This document shows, one piece after another, positions 27,044 to 39,051 of a stretch of 64,000 nucleotides of DNA; position 1 is the stretch's first letter, and every line of letters starts with the position of its first letter. The stretch covers positions 99,273 through 163,272 of the forward strand of contig PBYI01000051.1 of the NCBI GenBank assembly GCA_002729525.1, read 5' to 3'. The notes beneath the pieces are model-generated. The model was not told where the DNA came from and ran no database searches. It saw only the letters and a program-made list of their open reading frames with translations. Made by a program: the position numbers and the translations under genes. Source of the stretch: Nocardioides sp. Its GTDB lineage: Bacteria; Actinomycetota; Actinomycetes; Propionibacteriales; Nocardioidaceae.

Positions 27044-28065
27044 CCTCGTCCTCCTTGCTTCTTGCTGTTCTGGCCGGACCCGTTCGAGCGTTGCCGCTCG
27101 GCCTTGGTCGTCCGGCGGGGCTGCTGCCGCTGCTGCGGGCGGCGGTCGGTCTGGGAGTCCTCCGCGGGACCGCCCGGCGTGCCGGCGGGAGCGCCGGGCT
27201 CGAGCTCGCCGTGGGCACGGGCCTTCTCACGCTCGCGGTCCTGCTTGGCCTTGAAGGCCGGCGTGCCGGGAGCGGGGTTGTTGCGGATGACGTAGAACTG
27301 CTGGCCCATGGTCCAGAGGTTCGTGGTGGTCCAGTAGATCAGCACGCCGATCGGGAAGAAGACGCCGCCGATGCCGAACACCAGCGGGAGCACGTAGAGC
27401 AGCATCTTCTGCTGCTGGGCGTACTGGCCCGTGAGCGCCTCGGCCGGCATGTTCTTGCTCATCAGCTGGCGCTGGGTGGTGAACGTCGTGGCGGTCATCG
27501 CGATCACCAGGATCGCGGCCACGACCATCACGCCGGCGTCCGGCAGCGGGCCCCAGGTGCGGGCGTCCCAGAAGGACTCGTAGATCGGGACCGCACCGCC
27601 GATCTTGGCCTCACCAAACTTGGTGGCGAGCTCCTTGGTCAGGAACCCGTGCGGCGTCTGGTTCTTCGCGGCCTGGTCGAGCAGGCGGAAGAGCGCAAAG
27701 AAGATCGGCATCTGCAGCAGCAGCGGCATGCAGGAAGCGAACGGGTTCGTGCCCGCGTCCTTGTACAGCTTCATCGTCTCTTCGCCGAGACGCTGCCGGT
27801 CGTGGCCGTACTTCTTCTGCAGCTCCTTCATCTTGGGCTGCAGCAGCTGCATGTTGCGCTGCGCCTTGATCTGCTTCACGAAGAGCGGGATCAGGGCGGT
27901 GCGGATGACCAGCGTCAGTCCGACGATCGACAGCGCCCAGGCGAGACCGCCGCTGGGGTCCAGCACGAGGCTGAAGACGTAGTGGAACGCGAGCAGGATC
28001 GCCGAGATCACGTAGTACAGCGGCGTCATGATCGCGCTGCCGAGCGCGGAGAAGATGTCGAGCAC
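27040..28065 (-). CDS. yidC: Membrane protein insertase YidC
   Basis: The 341-residue YidC/Oxa1-family insertase helps proteins fold into the cytoplasmic membrane with or without SecYEG. Its hydrophobic segments include YYVISAILLAFHYVFSLVL, GLAWALSIVGLTLVIRTALIPLF (with the functional arginine), the MPIFFALFRLLDQAA block and ILVIAMTATTFTTQRQLM. The C-terminus is basic and Lys/Arg/Gln-rich, which favours ribosome contact. The GTG at 28065 gives a normal actinobacterial length. It sits in the standard rpmH-rnpA-yidD-yidC-jag-rsmG order. Confidence 0.95.
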   Translation of the reverse strand: MLDIFSALGSAIMTPLYYVISAILLAFHYVFSLVLDPSGGLAWALSIVGLTLVIRTALIPLFVKQIKAQRNMQLLQPKMKELQKKYGHDRQRLGEETMKLYKDAGTNPFASCMPLLLQMPIFFALFRLLDQAAKNQTPHGFLTKELATKFGEAKIGGAVPIYESFWDARTWGPLPDAGVMVVAAILVIAMTATTFTTQRQLMSKNMPAEALTGQYAQQQKMLLYVLPLVFGIGGVFFPIGVLIYWTTTNLWTMGQQFYVIRNNPAPGTPAFKAKQDREREKARAHGELEPGAPAGTPGGPAEDSQTDRRPQQRQQPRRTTKAERQRSNGSGQNSKKQGGRG

Positions 28066-28071
28066 GGTGAC

Positions 28072-28326
28072 TCAGGCTCCTTGTCGGTGGATGGTGCGGC
28101 CGCGCCGCGCGGTGCGGGGCGGGACCTTGTCGACGCCCCCGGCGGCCCATGGGTGGCACCGCAGCAGCCGGCGCGCGGCGAGCCAGCTGCCCTTGATGCT
28201 GCCATGGACCTGCACAGCCTCGAGCGCGTACGCCGAGCACGACGGGTAGTAGCGGCACACCTGGCCGTAGAGAGGACTGATCAGCAACCGGTACAGCTTG
28301 AGCAGCCCGATGAGCAGGTACTTCAC
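28072..28326 (-). CDS. yidD: Membrane protein insertion efficiency factor YidD
   Basis: This 84-residue protein has the typical KYLLIGLLKLYRLLISPLYG start, the cysteine-containing CRYYPSCSAYALEAVQVHG block and the RLLRCHPW motif. It helps YidC-dependent insertion. The GTG at 28326 overlaps the rnpA stop by 4 bases. The longer frame upstream is a shadow of rnpA. Confidence 0.94.
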   Translation of the reverse strand: MKYLLIGLLKLYRLLISPLYGQVCRYYPSCSAYALEAVQVHGSIKGSWLAARRLLRCHPWAAGGVDKVPPRTARRGRTIHRQGA

Positions 28327-28688
28327 GCCGCAGCCCCGAGCTTGTCCAGGCAGCGGTCCAGGTCGACGGCGAGGCGCCCGCTGTCGGCCTGGGCTGCGGC
28401 GGCCCGCGCCCGGACGACCAGCACCTGGCCGTCGCCGAGCATCGGGAGCCGCTCCGACGCCAGGTGCCGCAGGCGCCGCTTCACCCGGTTGCGTACGACG
28501 GCGTTCCCGACGGCCTTGCTGACGACGAACCCCACGCGTGCGGGCACGACAGGACCCCCGTCCTCGCTGGTGGAGGTACGGGGGTCGTCGAGGTGCAGCA
28601 CCATCGTGGGACTGCCGGCGGACCTTCCGGCCCGGCTCGCACGCCGGAAGGAGTCGCCGTCGACCAGACGGTGCCTGGTCGGGAGCAC
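28323..28688 (-). CDS. rnpA: Ribonuclease P protein component
   Basis: The 121-residue basic protein is the protein subunit of RNase P, which trims tRNA 5' ends. It begins LPTRHRLVDGDSFRRA and carries the RNR signature (VSKAVGNAVVRNRVKRRLRH, about residues 57-76). The GTG at 28688 gives the family length; residues further upstream belong to a shadow frame. It lies 20 bases after the rpmH stop and is coupled to yidD. Confidence 0.95.
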   Translation of the reverse strand: MLPTRHRLVDGDSFRRASRAGRSAGSPTMVLHLDDPRTSTSEDGGPVVPARVGFVVSKAVGNAVVRNRVKRRLRHLASERLPMLGDGQVLVVRARAAAAQADSGRLAVDLDRCLDKLGAAA

Positions 28689-28708
28689 GCGGACCGCGGG
28701 CTGCCGAC

Positions 28709-28846
28709 TCAGACGGCCAGCGTCTTGCGACCCTTGCGGCGCCGGTTGGCGATGATCGCGCGGCCGGCACGGGTCCGCATCCGCAGTCGGAAACCGTGCG
28801 TCTTCTGACGGCGACGGTTGTTCGGCTGGTAGGTGCGCTTGCTCAC
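28709..28846 (-). CDS. rpmH: 50S ribosomal protein L34
   Basis: This is a 45-residue, highly basic L34 with the family pattern [20 protein letters not shown] and a basic end ([12 protein letters not shown]). The GTG at 28846 has GAAGGAA upstream. It is the first gene of the leftward rpmH-rnpA-yidD-yidC-jag-rsmG-parA-parB series, divergent from dnaA. Confidence 0.97.
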   Translation of the reverse strand: MSKRTYQPNNRRRQKTHGFRLRMRTRAGRAIIANRRRKGRKTLAV

Positions 28847-29474
28847 GAGTGCATTCCTTCGTCGGTTCCTGGGTGCTGCCTGGCTCGGTGTCTCGATCAC
28901 GTGGCCGTGCGGCCACCTGCGACACCGGGCGTGTCCCAGCATCTGCTGCTCACCGGTCGAGTACGGTGCTGCCGACCGTGGCGGGCGCGCGTGCCTGCGT
29001 CGCAGACACCACGAACCGCCGGGTCGACCTGCACCGCCCCTCCACGGTGGTGAGCCCCCGTGGACGTGCGGCACGAGTCGCGTGCCGGTGACCAAGAAAC
29101 GGTACGGGGTGGCGACGAGCAGGGTCAAACCACCGAAGGCGGTCCGCAGCCCGCGGCCAGGCATCGACGAGACGTCCGACAGCCCGCCCGAGCTGCCTGT
29201 GGATGAAGCCTTGCCGTCCACCCGGCCGAGGCGTTAGGTTCTCGCGGTCGGACTTCCCCGCCGCACTCGACCCCCCGCCTCCCGCTCGTCCAGAGCCTCC
29301 TGTGGACAACTTCGCCCACGGCTCTGACCTGCGACGACGCGCGGAATCGAGCTGGTTCCCGGCGTACTCGCGGACCGCTCGTCCACAGCACCCACCCTTG
29401 TTCACACCCTGTGGACAACTCTGTGGAACCATGGTCGCCGAGACCGGAACCAGCCATACGACCGCGGGAGCAGC
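28847..29474. other. rpmH-dnaA intergenic region with DnaA boxes
   Basis: This 628-base region has no gene. It must hold the divergent promoters of rpmH and dnaA. It contains two exact DnaA boxes (TGTGGACAA at 29301-29309 and 29410-29418) and near-matches (TGTGGATGA at 29199-29207, TCGTCCACA at 29379-29387). The boxes just before dnaA suggest autoregulation and possibly a split origin with the dnaA-dnaN gap. Confidence 0.75.
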
Positions 29475-30968
29475 GTGCAGTCCACCCCCGACCTCGACCA
29501 GGCCTGGCGCCAGGTCCTGGAGGACCTCCAACCGCACCAGCGCGCCTGGCTCAAGGCCAGCAAGCCGGTGACCCTCCACGAGAGCACCGCCATCATCGCG
29601 GTGCCGAACGACTTCACCCGGTCGCAGATCGAGGGCCGGCTGCGCTCGCAGCTCGAGGAGGCCCTGACCGGACGGTTCGGCACCCACACCCGGATCGCCG
29701 TCACGGTCGACAACACCCTCGAGCTCGACGACGACCCGCTGCTGACCGAGCACGGCACCGACGATGGCGAGGTCACGCTCGGCACGATCAGCTCCGACGT
29801 CCGCTCCCCGCTGGACTCGATGAGCGCGCCCGAGGTCCGCGAGCGCCGCCACCTGGAGGCCGTCCCCGGGCTCGACGCGGCACCGTCACCGCGCGCCGCC
29901 GCACCGGAGCCCCCGCGCACGTCGGCGCTCGAGACTCGCCTGAACCCGAAGTACACCTTCGAGACCTTCGTCATCGGCTCGTCCAACCGCTTCCCGCACG
30001 CCGCGGCCGTCGCGGTAGCGGAGGCGCCGGGCAAGGCCTACAACCCGCTCCTCGTCTACGGCGACTCCGGCCTCGGCAAGACCCACCTGCTGCACGCCAT
30101 CGGCCACTACGTCCGCTCGCTCTACACCGGCGCCAAGGTGCGCTACGTGTCGAGCGAGGAGTTCACCAACGAGTTCATCAACGCGATCCGCGACGACCGG
30201 CAGGACCGCTTCAAGAAGCGCTACCGCGACGTCGACGTCCTGCTGATCGACGACATCCAGTTCCTGGAGGGCAAGACCCAGACCCAGGAGGAGTTCTTCC
30301 ACACCTTCAACACGCTGCACACGGCCAACAAGCAGATCGTGCTCACCTCCGACCGCGCGCCGAAGCGACTGGAGGCGCTGGAGGACCGGCTGCGCAACCG
30401 GTTCGAGTGGGGTCTGATCACCGACGTGCAGCCGCCGGACCTCGAGACGAGGATCGCGATCCTGCGCAAGAAGGCCGCGATGGACCGGCTCACCGCGCCG
30501 CCGGACGTGCTGGAGTTCATCGCCTCGAAGATCCAGACCAACATCCGCGAGCTCGAGGGTGCGCTGATCCGGGTCACGGCCTTCGCCAACCTCAACCGCC
30601 AGGAGGTCGACATGACCCTGGCCGAGATCGTCCTCAAGGACCTGATCCCCGAGGGCGGCGAGCCCGAGATCACCGCACACCTCATCGTCCACCAGACCGC
30701 GGCCTACTTCGGCGTCACCGTCGACGACCTCGCCGGGCCCAGCCGCAGCCGGCACCTGGTGATGGCGCGCCAGATCGCGATGTACCTGTGCCGCGAGCTC
30801 ACCGAGCTATCGCTGCCACGCATCGGCAAGCAGTTCGGCAACCGCGACCACACGACGGTGATGTACGCCGACCGCAAGATCAGGCAGCTCCTCGCCGAGC
30901 GCCGCGCGGTCTTCAACCAGGTCAGCGAGCTCACCAACCGGATCAAGATGCAGGCCCGCCAGGGCTGA
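29475..30968 (+). CDS. dnaA: Chromosomal replication initiator DnaA
   Basis: This 497-residue AAA+ initiator melts the origin and loads helicase. Domain I is at the N-terminus, followed by an acidic and Pro/Ala linker (about 90-150). Then come the ATPase ([22 protein letters not shown], Walker [17 protein letters not shown], Walker [13 protein letters not shown]) and the C-terminal DNA-binding domain ending with the [15 protein letters not shown] signature. The GTG at 29475 gives full length. It is the first rightward gene at the origin, with DnaA boxes on both sides. Confidence 0.98.
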   Translation: MQSTPDLDQAWRQVLEDLQPHQRAWLKASKPVTLHESTAIIAVPNDFTRSQIEGRLRSQLEEALTGRFGTHTRIAVTVDNTLELDDDPLLTEHGTDDGEVTLGTISSDVRSPLDSMSAPEVRERRHLEAVPGLDAAPSPRAAAPEPPRTSALETRLNPKYTFETFVIGSSNRFPHAAAVAVAEAPGKAYNPLLVYGDSGLGKTHLLHAIGHYVRSLYTGAKVRYVSSEEFTNEFINAIRDDRQDRFKKRYRDVDVLLIDDIQFLEGKTQTQEEFFHTFNTLHTANKQIVLTSDRAPKRLEALEDRLRNRFEWGLITDVQPPDLETRIAILRKKAAMDRLTAPPDVLEFIASKIQTNIRELEGALIRVTAFANLNRQEVDMTLAEIVLKDLIPEGGEPEITAHLIVHQTAAYFGVTVDDLAGPSRSRHLVMARQIAMYLCRELTELSLPRIGKQFGNRDHTTVMYADRKIRQLLAERRAVFNQVSELTNRIKMQARQG

Positions 30969-30979
30969 CCGCGTCGTGC

Positions 30980-31424
30980 GCCAACTCCCGTGCCCGTCCC
31001 GCCCCGGCGTGACGGGCTCGTCGTCGTACGCCCGGCCAGGGCCCGAGGACCTGTCGTCAGCCCGCTCGAACTACACGCGTGTGAGATGTGGAGCCGACGC
31101 CCGGGTGGCACCGAACTACACGGGGAGGATCTGGGGACCCCTGTGCACCGCCACCCACAGCGCCGACCGCCTCCACACGACCCCGTGGTCCGTGCCCTCG
31201 TCGTCCACACCCAGCGTCCACAACGTGCACCACCGCGGACCAGCGCCGACGCCCGTCATCCACATCCTCCACAACTCCTACTACGACTCCTCACCTACCT
31301 ACGACGGATCGATCGTCGAACTCCTCTGCGCACTCCCCCTGTGGACACCGGGCGCTGCGTGGCAGGATTCGGTTCCCCCGGTGAGCACGTCCCGGCCGCA
31401 CCCTGAGTCGTGGAAGGACCCCAC
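30980..31424. other. oriC: Replication origin oriC
   Basis: The 456-base gap between dnaA and dnaN holds many DnaA-box-like nonamers around the TTNTCCACA consensus: TCGTCCACA (31201), GCGTCCACA (31214), TCATCCACA (31256), TCCTCCACA (31265) and, inverted, TGTGGACAC (31340). A stretch lower in GC than its surroundings (about 31268-31325) follows the cluster and could be the unwinding element. Two GAACTACACG motifs lie at 31068 and 31113. Position and box density make this the origin. No gene is seen. Confidence 0.9.
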
Positions 31425-32564
31425 GTGAAGTTCCGAGTCGAGCGCGACGTCCTCGCGGACGCCGTTGCCTGGGCAGCGCGCAGCCTGCCCGTCCGACCCA
31501 GCGCCCCTGTCCTGGCCGGCCTCCTCGTCGAGGCCAGCGACGCCGGGCTGGTGCTGTCGACCTTCGACTACGAGACGTCGGCCCGCGCCACGCTCCAGGC
31601 CGAGGTCAGCGACGAGGGCAAGGCGCTGGTCAGCGGCCGCCTGCTCGCCGACATCTGTCGCAGCCTGCCGGCCAAGCCGGTCGACATGGTGCTCGACGGC
31701 GCCCGGGTCTCGCTCACCTGCGGCTCGGCGCGCTTCAGCCTGCAGACGATGCCGGTCGAGGACTACCCCGCGCTCCCCTCGATGCCCGAGGCCAGCGGCA
31801 CCGTCCCCAGCGACGTCTTCGCCCACGCCGTCGCCCAGGCCGTCACGGCCGCTGGTCGCGACGACATGCTCCCGGTGCTCACCGGCGTCCGCGTCGAGAT
31901 CGAGGGCAGCTCGATCTCCCTGCTGGCCACCGACCGGTTCCGCCTGGCGCACCGCGAGCTCGGCTGGGACCCCCGCACTCCCGACGAGACCCTGGCCGCC
32001 CTGGTGCCGGCGCGCGTCCTCGGCGACACCGCGAAGTCGCTCACGGTCGGCAGCGAGGTCACCATCGCGCTCGCCACGTCGGGCACCGGCGAGGGCCTCA
32101 TCGGCTTCGAGGGCACCGGCCCCGGCGGCGTCCGTCGTACGACGACGCGACTGCTGGACGGCGAGTTCCCCAAGGTCCGCAGCCTGTTCCCCAGCGAGAA
32201 GCTCACCACCGCCGTCGTCTCCAAGGCCCAGCTCATCGAGTCGGTGCGCCGCGTCGCTCTCGTCGCCGAGCGCAACACCGCCGTACAGATGGCCTTCAGC
32301 GAGGGCCAGCTTGTGCTCGACGCCGGCTCCGGCGACGAGGCGCAGGCCTCGGAGTCCATCGAGGCCGAGGTCACCGGCGACGACCTGACGACGGGCTTCA
32401 ACCCGCAGTTCCTCCTTGACGGCCTCGGCGCCATCGAGCAGGACGTCGTCGAGCCGGCGTTCACCCAGCCGTCGAAGCCGGTCGTCATCCGCGGCATCGA
32501 GACCGAGGGCGCCGACGACCCCGGCTTCCGCTACCTGCTCATGCCGAGGCGGCTTCTCTCCTGA
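31425..32564 (+). CDS. dnaN: DNA polymerase III beta sliding clamp
   Basis: This roughly 379-residue clamp has three repeated domains of about 120 residues. Landmarks are KFRVERDVLADAVAWAARSLPVRP at the start, DYPALPSMPEASG, DDMLPVLTGVRVEIEG with ATDRFRLAHREL, and the closing FRYLLMPRRL, which belongs to the partner-binding pocket. The GTG at 31425 has GGAAGGA upstream; the open frame starts 15 bases earlier without support. It lies downstream of oriC, as in nearly all actinobacteria. Confidence 0.97.
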   Translation: MKFRVERDVLADAVAWAARSLPVRPSAPVLAGLLVEASDAGLVLSTFDYETSARATLQAEVSDEGKALVSGRLLADICRSLPAKPVDMVLDGARVSLTCGSARFSLQTMPVEDYPALPSMPEASGTVPSDVFAHAVAQAVTAAGRDDMLPVLTGVRVEIEGSSISLLATDRFRLAHRELGWDPRTPDETLAALVPARVLGDTAKSLTVGSEVTIALATSGTGEGLIGFEGTGPGGVRRTTTRLLDGEFPKVRSLFPSEKLTTAVVSKAQLIESVRRVALVAERNTAVQMAFSEGQLVLDAGSGDEAQASESIEAEVTGDDLTTGFNPQFLLDGLGAIEQDVVEPAFTQPSKPVVIRGIETEGADDPGFRYLLMPRRLLS

Positions 32565-32738
32565 CCCGGCCTGCACCGGCGTAGCCGCCGCAGCCCCTTG
32601 ACGCGGCGCCGCTGAGGCGGGGGTCTCACCCGACGGGGGTCCCCGCCGCCCTGTCGGACACGGCAGACTCGGAGGCGACGGTGCCTTGGTCACGAGCCGA
32701 GCACCGCCCGCCAACGTCCGCACTCGACAGGAGCACGC

Positions 32739-33644
32739 ATGCACATCGGACTCGTCGGTCTCGGCAAGATGGGCGGCAACATGCGCACCCGGATGCGCAA
32801 CGCCGGTCTGACCGTCGTCGGCTACGACCGCGACCCGGACCTCGCCGACGTCGACAGCCTGGAGGCGCTCGTCGCCGCGCTGCCCGACGACGCCCCCAAG
32901 GTCGTGTGGGTGATGGTCCCGCACGGTGAGCCCACCCACCAGACCGTCGCGGCCCTCGGGGACCTGCTCGGCGACGGCGACGTGGTCGTCGACGGCGGCA
33001 ACTCGCGCTGGACCGACGACCAGCTGCACGCCGAGCACCTCTCGGGCAAGGGCGTCGCGTTCGTCGACTGCGGCGTGAGCGGCGGGGTCTGGGGCCTGGA
33101 GAACGGTTATGCGCTCATGTGCGGCGGCCCGGACGACGCCGTCGCGAAGGTGCAGCCGGCGTTCGACGCGCTCAAGCCCGAGGAGGGCGGCTTCGTCCAC
33201 GCCGGCAAGAAGGCCGGCGCCGGGCACTTCGCCAAGATGGTCCACAACGGCATCGAGTACGCGATGATGCAGGCCTACGCCGAGGGCTGGGAGCTGCTCG
33301 AGGCCGTCGATTTCGTCGACTCGGTGCCGGAGGTGTTCGACTCCTGGCGCAGCGGCACCGTCATCCGCTCCTGGCTGCTGGACCTGCTGTCCGCGGCGCT
33401 GGAGGAGGACACCCACCTCGACGCTCTCCGCGGCTACGCCGACGACTCCGGTGAGGGTCGCTGGACCGTCGAGGCCGCGATCGAGAACGCCGTTCCCTTG
33501 CACGTCATCGCCAGCTCGCTCTTCGCCCGCTTCACCTCGCGCCAGGACGACAGCCCGGCCATGAAGGCGGTCGCCGCGATGCGCAACCAGTTCGGTGGCC
33601 ACGCGGTGCACTCGGCGCCCCCGCCGGGCGGCGACCGGAGCTGA
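32739..33644 (+). CDS. gnd: 6-Phosphogluconate dehydrogenase, short form
   Basis: The 301-residue enzyme matches the short (about 300 aa) decarboxylating 6-phosphogluconate dehydrogenases, which make ribulose-5-phosphate in the pentose phosphate pathway. The N-terminal MHIGLVGLGKMGGNMRTRM is the nucleotide-binding loop, VDGGNSRWTDD and the active-site stretch FVDCGVSGGVWGLENGYALMCGG follow, and the KMVHNGIEYAMMQAYAEGWEL block closes the site. The ATG at 32739 has AGGAG upstream. It stands between dnaN and recF, a common actinobacterial place. Confidence 0.94.
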   Translation: MHIGLVGLGKMGGNMRTRMRNAGLTVVGYDRDPDLADVDSLEALVAALPDDAPKVVWVMVPHGEPTHQTVAALGDLLGDGDVVVDGGNSRWTDDQLHAEHLSGKGVAFVDCGVSGGVWGLENGYALMCGGPDDAVAKVQPAFDALKPEEGGFVHAGKKAGAGHFAKMVHNGIEYAMMQAYAEGWELLEAVDFVDSVPEVFDSWRSGTVIRSWLLDLLSAALEEDTHLDALRGYADDSGEGRWTVEAAIENAVPLHVIASSLFARFTSRQDDSPAMKAVAAMRNQFGGHAVHSAPPPGGDRS

Positions 33645-33666
33645 CCACGGGAGCGCCCGGTACGCG

Positions 33667-34113
33667 TCAGACGACGAACGTGCCGGGCGCGACGATCTCG
33701 GTGACCAGGCGCACGGCGCTGTAGGCGAGCCACGCCCCCACGAGGACGAGGGCCCACGGACGCCGCACCAGCACGTCGAGGTCGGGCTGCGGCGCACGAC
33801 GGATGCGGGCGCGTGCGACCGCGACGACCAGCGCGAGGCCGACGACCATCGCGACGACGCCGAACGGGTTGACGGCGAGGGACTCCTCGAGCCGTCCGTG
33901 GGCGGCGTAGACCCAGGCGCGGGTCATGCCGCAGCCCGGGCACGGCAGTCCGGTGAGGAACCGGAAGGGGCACAGCACCGGCCCCTCCTCGATGTGGTCG
34001 GCCGGGAGGACCAGGCTCGCCACGAGGGCGCCGCCCGCCGCGACGGCCACCAGGTCGGTGGCCGTCGGCAGCGGACGGCGCAGGCGGGTGCGCTCAGGAG
34101 AGCGGACGGCCAT
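33667..34113 (-). CDS. DUF2752-family small membrane protein
   Basis: The 148-residue protein has three or four membrane helices (about 21-37, 78-98, 121-140). It carries the DUF2752 signature, a [20 protein letters not shown] stretch in which paired cysteines precede a GMTRA motif. The function of the family is unknown. It overlaps the TM2-domain gene by 20 bases and runs against the direction of the surrounding replication genes. Confidence 0.85.
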   Translation of the reverse strand: MAVRSPERTRLRRPLPTATDLVAVAAGGALVASLVLPADHIEEGPVLCPFRFLTGLPCPGCGMTRAWVYAAHGRLEESLAVNPFGVVAMVVGLALVVAVARARIRRAPQPDLDVLVRRPWALVLVGAWLAYSAVRLVTEIVAPGTFVV

Positions 34114-34498
34114 CGGCAGCCGTGACCTTCCGGAGCAGGATCAGGATGAAGTCGATGAGCGACCAGATGCCGAGGCCGCCGCACGTCAGCAGCTTGGCGA
34201 CGCCCAGGCCGGTGTAGCCGAGGTAGAAGCGGTCGACGCCGAACCCGCCGAGGAAGAACGACAGCAGGACGGTGGTCAGCCACTCCTTCTCGGAGAACAG
34301 GCCCGGGACCTGCTTGGCCGGGAACCAGTTCTGCGGGTTGTCGGCGGTGCGCAGCATCGAGTCGGGCTTGAGCTGGCCGGCCATCACCATCTGGCCGAGC
34401 TGCTCGTGGCCGAACGGTCCCTGCTCGCTGCCGAGGTGCGAGAGGTAGAACGATCCGGGGGCAGCAGGCGGCTGCGGGGGGTACGGGTTCTGGGTCAT
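34094..34498 (-). CDS. TM2-domain membrane protein with GYF-like N-terminus
   Basis: In this roughly 134-residue protein, after a Pro-rich start, residues about 17-65 read like a GYF_2-type domain ([20 protein letters not shown], then [19 protein letters not shown]). A TM2 domain of two helices around a short turn follows ([29 protein letters not shown], then [12 protein letters not shown]). I chose the ATG at 34498; the open frame goes to 34522 without need. TM2 proteins are of unknown function. It is co-directional with and overlaps the DUF2752 gene. Confidence 0.85.
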   Translation of the reverse strand: MTQNPYPPQPPAAPGSFYLSHLGSEQGPFGHEQLGQMVMAGQLKPDSMLRTADNPQNWFPAKQVPGLFSEKEWLTTVLLSFFLGGFGVDRFYLGYTGLGVAKLLTCGGLGIWSLIDFILILLRKVTAADGRPLS

Positions 34499-34558
34499 GG
34501 CGGCCAGTCTGGCGGACTTCACCGGCTCTGAAACCCCTGATGACCATCCGGACCAGAC

Positions 34559-34572
34559 GTTTCACGGGAAAC
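34559..34572. promoter_or_regulatory. Near-perfect parS-like site before recF
   Basis: GTTTCACGGGAAAC differs from parS at one position (T to G in the centre). It is in the gap between the leftward TM2 gene and the rightward recF gene, about 8 kb from the second perfect parS, on the other side of oriC. Confidence 0.6.
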
Positions 34573-34667
34573 CACCGGTCCCGTACGCCGCGCGGCCCTC
34601 GTAGGCTCGCCCCGTCAGGGGCCGGGTCGTGCCCGGTGGCCACGCCCGGTCGAGCGAGGAGGACGTC

Positions 34668-35861
34668 GTGCACGTCTCCCACCTGACCCTGCACGACTTC
34701 CGCTCCTACCCGCTCGTGGAGGTCGAGCTGGGGCCCGGCCCGACCGCGTTCGTCGGGCGCAACGGCCAGGGCAAGACCAACCTCGTCGAGGCCGTCGACT
34801 ACCTCTCCCGCCTGGGCTCGCACCGGGTCGCGACCGACGCTCCCCTCGTGCGGCAGGGCGCCGAGCGCGCCGTCGTCCGTGCGGCGGTCGTGAAGGACGG
34901 CCGGACCGCCGTGCTCGAGGTCGAGATCAATGTCGGTAAGTCGAACAAGGGACGAATCAACAAGTCGACATTGCCGCGGGTGCGCGACCTGGTCGGACTG
35001 GTGCGCACTGTCGTCTTCTCGCCCGAGGACCTCGCCCTGGTCAAGGGCGACCCGGGCCACCGGCGCCGCTTCCTCGACGACCTCCTCGTCCTGCGCACCC
35101 CGCGCCTGGCCGGCACGTTGTCGGACCTCGACCGCGTGCTCAAGCAACGCGCCACCCTGCTGAAGTCGGCCGGCCCCGCGCGACGCTCGAGCGGTCGCAG
35201 CGGGGCGAGCGCGGAGGGTGCGCTGGCCACGCTCGACGTCTGGGACGACCACCTCGCGCGGGTCGGCGCCGAGCTGCTCGCCGCCCGGCTCGCCCTCGTC
35301 GAGGAGCTGCGGCCGCTGGTCGGTACGGCGTACGCGACCGTCGCGCGCGGCGCCAACCGCGAGGACGCCGGCATCGCCTACCGCGCCTCCACCGACCTGC
35401 CGTTCGGGCTGGACCCGGCCCGGCCCGATCCCGGGCTGCTCCACGAGACCTACCTCGCCGCGCTCGCCGACCGGCGGCGCGAGGAGCTCGAGCGCGGCGT
35501 CTGCCTCGTCGGGCCGCACCGCGACGACCTGCTGCTCACGCTCGCCGGGCCCGACGGACCCGACGGAGCCCGCGACCCGCTCCCGGTGAAGGGGTACGCC
35601 AGCCACGGCGAGAGCTGGTCGTGCGCGCTCGCACTGCGGCTGGCGGCGTACGAGCTGCTGCGCGAGGACGGCGATGACCCGATCCTGGTGCTCGACGACG
35701 TCTTCGCCGAGCTCGACGCCCGGCGGCGCGACCAGCTCGCCGAGCTGGTGTCCGGGGCGGAGCAGGTGCTCGTCACCGCAGCGGTCCCCGAGGACGTGCC
35801 CGAGGTGCTGCGGGGCGCGCGCTACACCGTCGCCGGCGGCGAGGTCACCCGTGACGAGTGA
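34668..35861 (+). CDS. recF: DNA replication and repair protein RecF
   Basis: This roughly 397-residue SMC-like ATPase helps load RecA at gaps. It shows [20 protein letters not shown], the Walker [21 protein letters not shown], the RRRFLDDLL block and the C-terminal signature/Walker B ([20 protein letters not shown]). The GTG at 34668 has GAGGAGGACGTC upstream, so the frame opening at 34629 is not used. It overlaps the DciA gene by 11 bases. Confidence 0.96.
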   Translation: MHVSHLTLHDFRSYPLVEVELGPGPTAFVGRNGQGKTNLVEAVDYLSRLGSHRVATDAPLVRQGAERAVVRAAVVKDGRTAVLEVEINVGKSNKGRINKSTLPRVRDLVGLVRTVVFSPEDLALVKGDPGHRRRFLDDLLVLRTPRLAGTLSDLDRVLKQRATLLKSAGPARRSSGRSGASAEGALATLDVWDDHLARVGAELLAARLALVEELRPLVGTAYATVARGANREDAGIAYRASTDLPFGLDPARPDPGLLHETYLAALADRRREELERGVCLVGPHRDDLLLTLAGPDGPDGARDPLPVKGYASHGESWSCALALRLAAYELLREDGDDPILVLDDVFAELDARRRDQLAELVSGAEQVLVTAAVPEDVPEVLRGARYTVAGGEVTRDE

Positions 35862-36471
35862 GGACCGCCCGGACGCCGACTCCCCCACCGGTGGGTCCTC
35901 GGGGTCCGACGGTCCGGACGAGGACGAGCACCGGCCCGAGGGACTCGACCTCGCCCGCGACGTCACCCGGGCCACCGCGGGGATGCCCGCCGAGCCCGCC
36001 CGCCGGCGACGACGTCGTACGTCGGACGCGGCGAGGCGCGACGACGCGGCCGTCGCCCGAGCCGCCGCACAGGCCGCCGCACGCGGGGGATCGACCGGCG
36101 CCCACCCCGACGCCCGCGACCCCCGCCTGCTGTCCGGGGAGATCGAGCGGCTGGTCGGCAACCGCGGCTGGGAGCTCGACCTGCGGGTGCGGGGCGTGTT
36201 CGCCCGGTGGCCGGACCTGGTCGGCGACGAGGTCGCCGGTCACTGCACGCCCGAGACGTTCGCCGACGGACGGCTCGTGGTGCGCGCCGGGTCGACGGCC
36301 TGGGCTACGCAGCTCAAGCTGCTGGTGCCGGACCTGCTGCGGCGCCTGAACGAGGAACTCGGGCACGGCACCGTCACCGTCATCGAGGTGCTCGGCCCCC
36401 GCGCGCCGGCCTGGACCAAGGGCCGTCGGCGCACCCGCGACAGCCGAGGTCCGCGCGACACCTACGGCTGA
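35851..36471 (+). CDS. DciA-type helicase loader (DUF721)
   Basis: The roughly 206-residue protein has a long acidic/basic disordered N-terminus (1-90). The DUF721 domain lies at about 92-185, with [64 protein letters not shown] and [12 protein letters not shown]. DciA loads or helps the replicative helicase in bacteria that lack DnaC. The GTG at 35851 overlaps the recF stop by 11 bases, so the two are coupled, as in other actinobacteria. Confidence 0.9.
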   Translation: MTSEDRPDADSPTGGSSGSDGPDEDEHRPEGLDLARDVTRATAGMPAEPARRRRRRTSDAARRDDAAVARAAAQAAARGGSTGAHPDARDPRLLSGEIERLVGNRGWELDLRVRGVFARWPDLVGDEVAGHCTPETFADGRLVVRAGSTAWATQLKLLVPDLLRRLNEELGHGTVTVIEVLGPRAPAWTKGRRRTRDSRGPRDTYG

Positions 36472-36843
36472 CCTGCATCTCACCGCCCCGACGGAGCCGG
36501 CCCTGGGCTGCGGCGCTCAGAGACGATCTGACGCGTCAGCGCCCGTACCCGTCCCTGGTCGACACCCTCGTCGGCGCTCTCGTCGGCTCGCAGAGGCCGT
36601 GCGCGCGACGTACGACGACGCGCGGACCCCGTCGGAAACCCGGTGTGCGTGGCTGGAGGCCTTCCGAGCGGTACCATGGGCGACGAGGTCCCGCACGTGC
36701 GCCTCGGGGCGACCCGGAGCGGTGCGGCAGGGCCTGCAGACGTCCGTCGGCGGGGCGGTCCGGGGCCCTCGGACCATCGCCCGCCGACAGTCCACCCCCG
36801 CGCGCCGCCCACCCGACGGTGCCCTGCGAGAAGAGGTCCCCGC
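36472..36843 (+). other. DciA-gyrB intergenic region
   Basis: This 372-base stretch has no convincing gene; open frames in it are arginine-rich extensions of the gyrB frame. It should hold the gyrB promoter. A TACCAT hexamer at 36672-36677 could be a -10 element, but no good -35 is seen at the right distance. A supercoiling-sensitive promoter would be expected here by analogy; this cannot be read from the sequence. Confidence 0.4.
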
Positions 36844-38961
<2,118 letters not shown>

Positions 38962-39051
38962 GGGAGCCACCCGTACGCCGGTCGCTACCGGCCTCTGCGG
39001 GTGTCTGACTTTGTCTAGGACGTACGCAAGAAACACGGAGAGAGTGGGATC

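Noticed and set aside
28964..29474. Small open frames in the rpmH-dnaA gap
   Set aside because: They overlap DnaA boxes, have no ribosome-binding sites, and have Arg/Pro/Ser-rich make-up typical of non-coding high-GC DNA.
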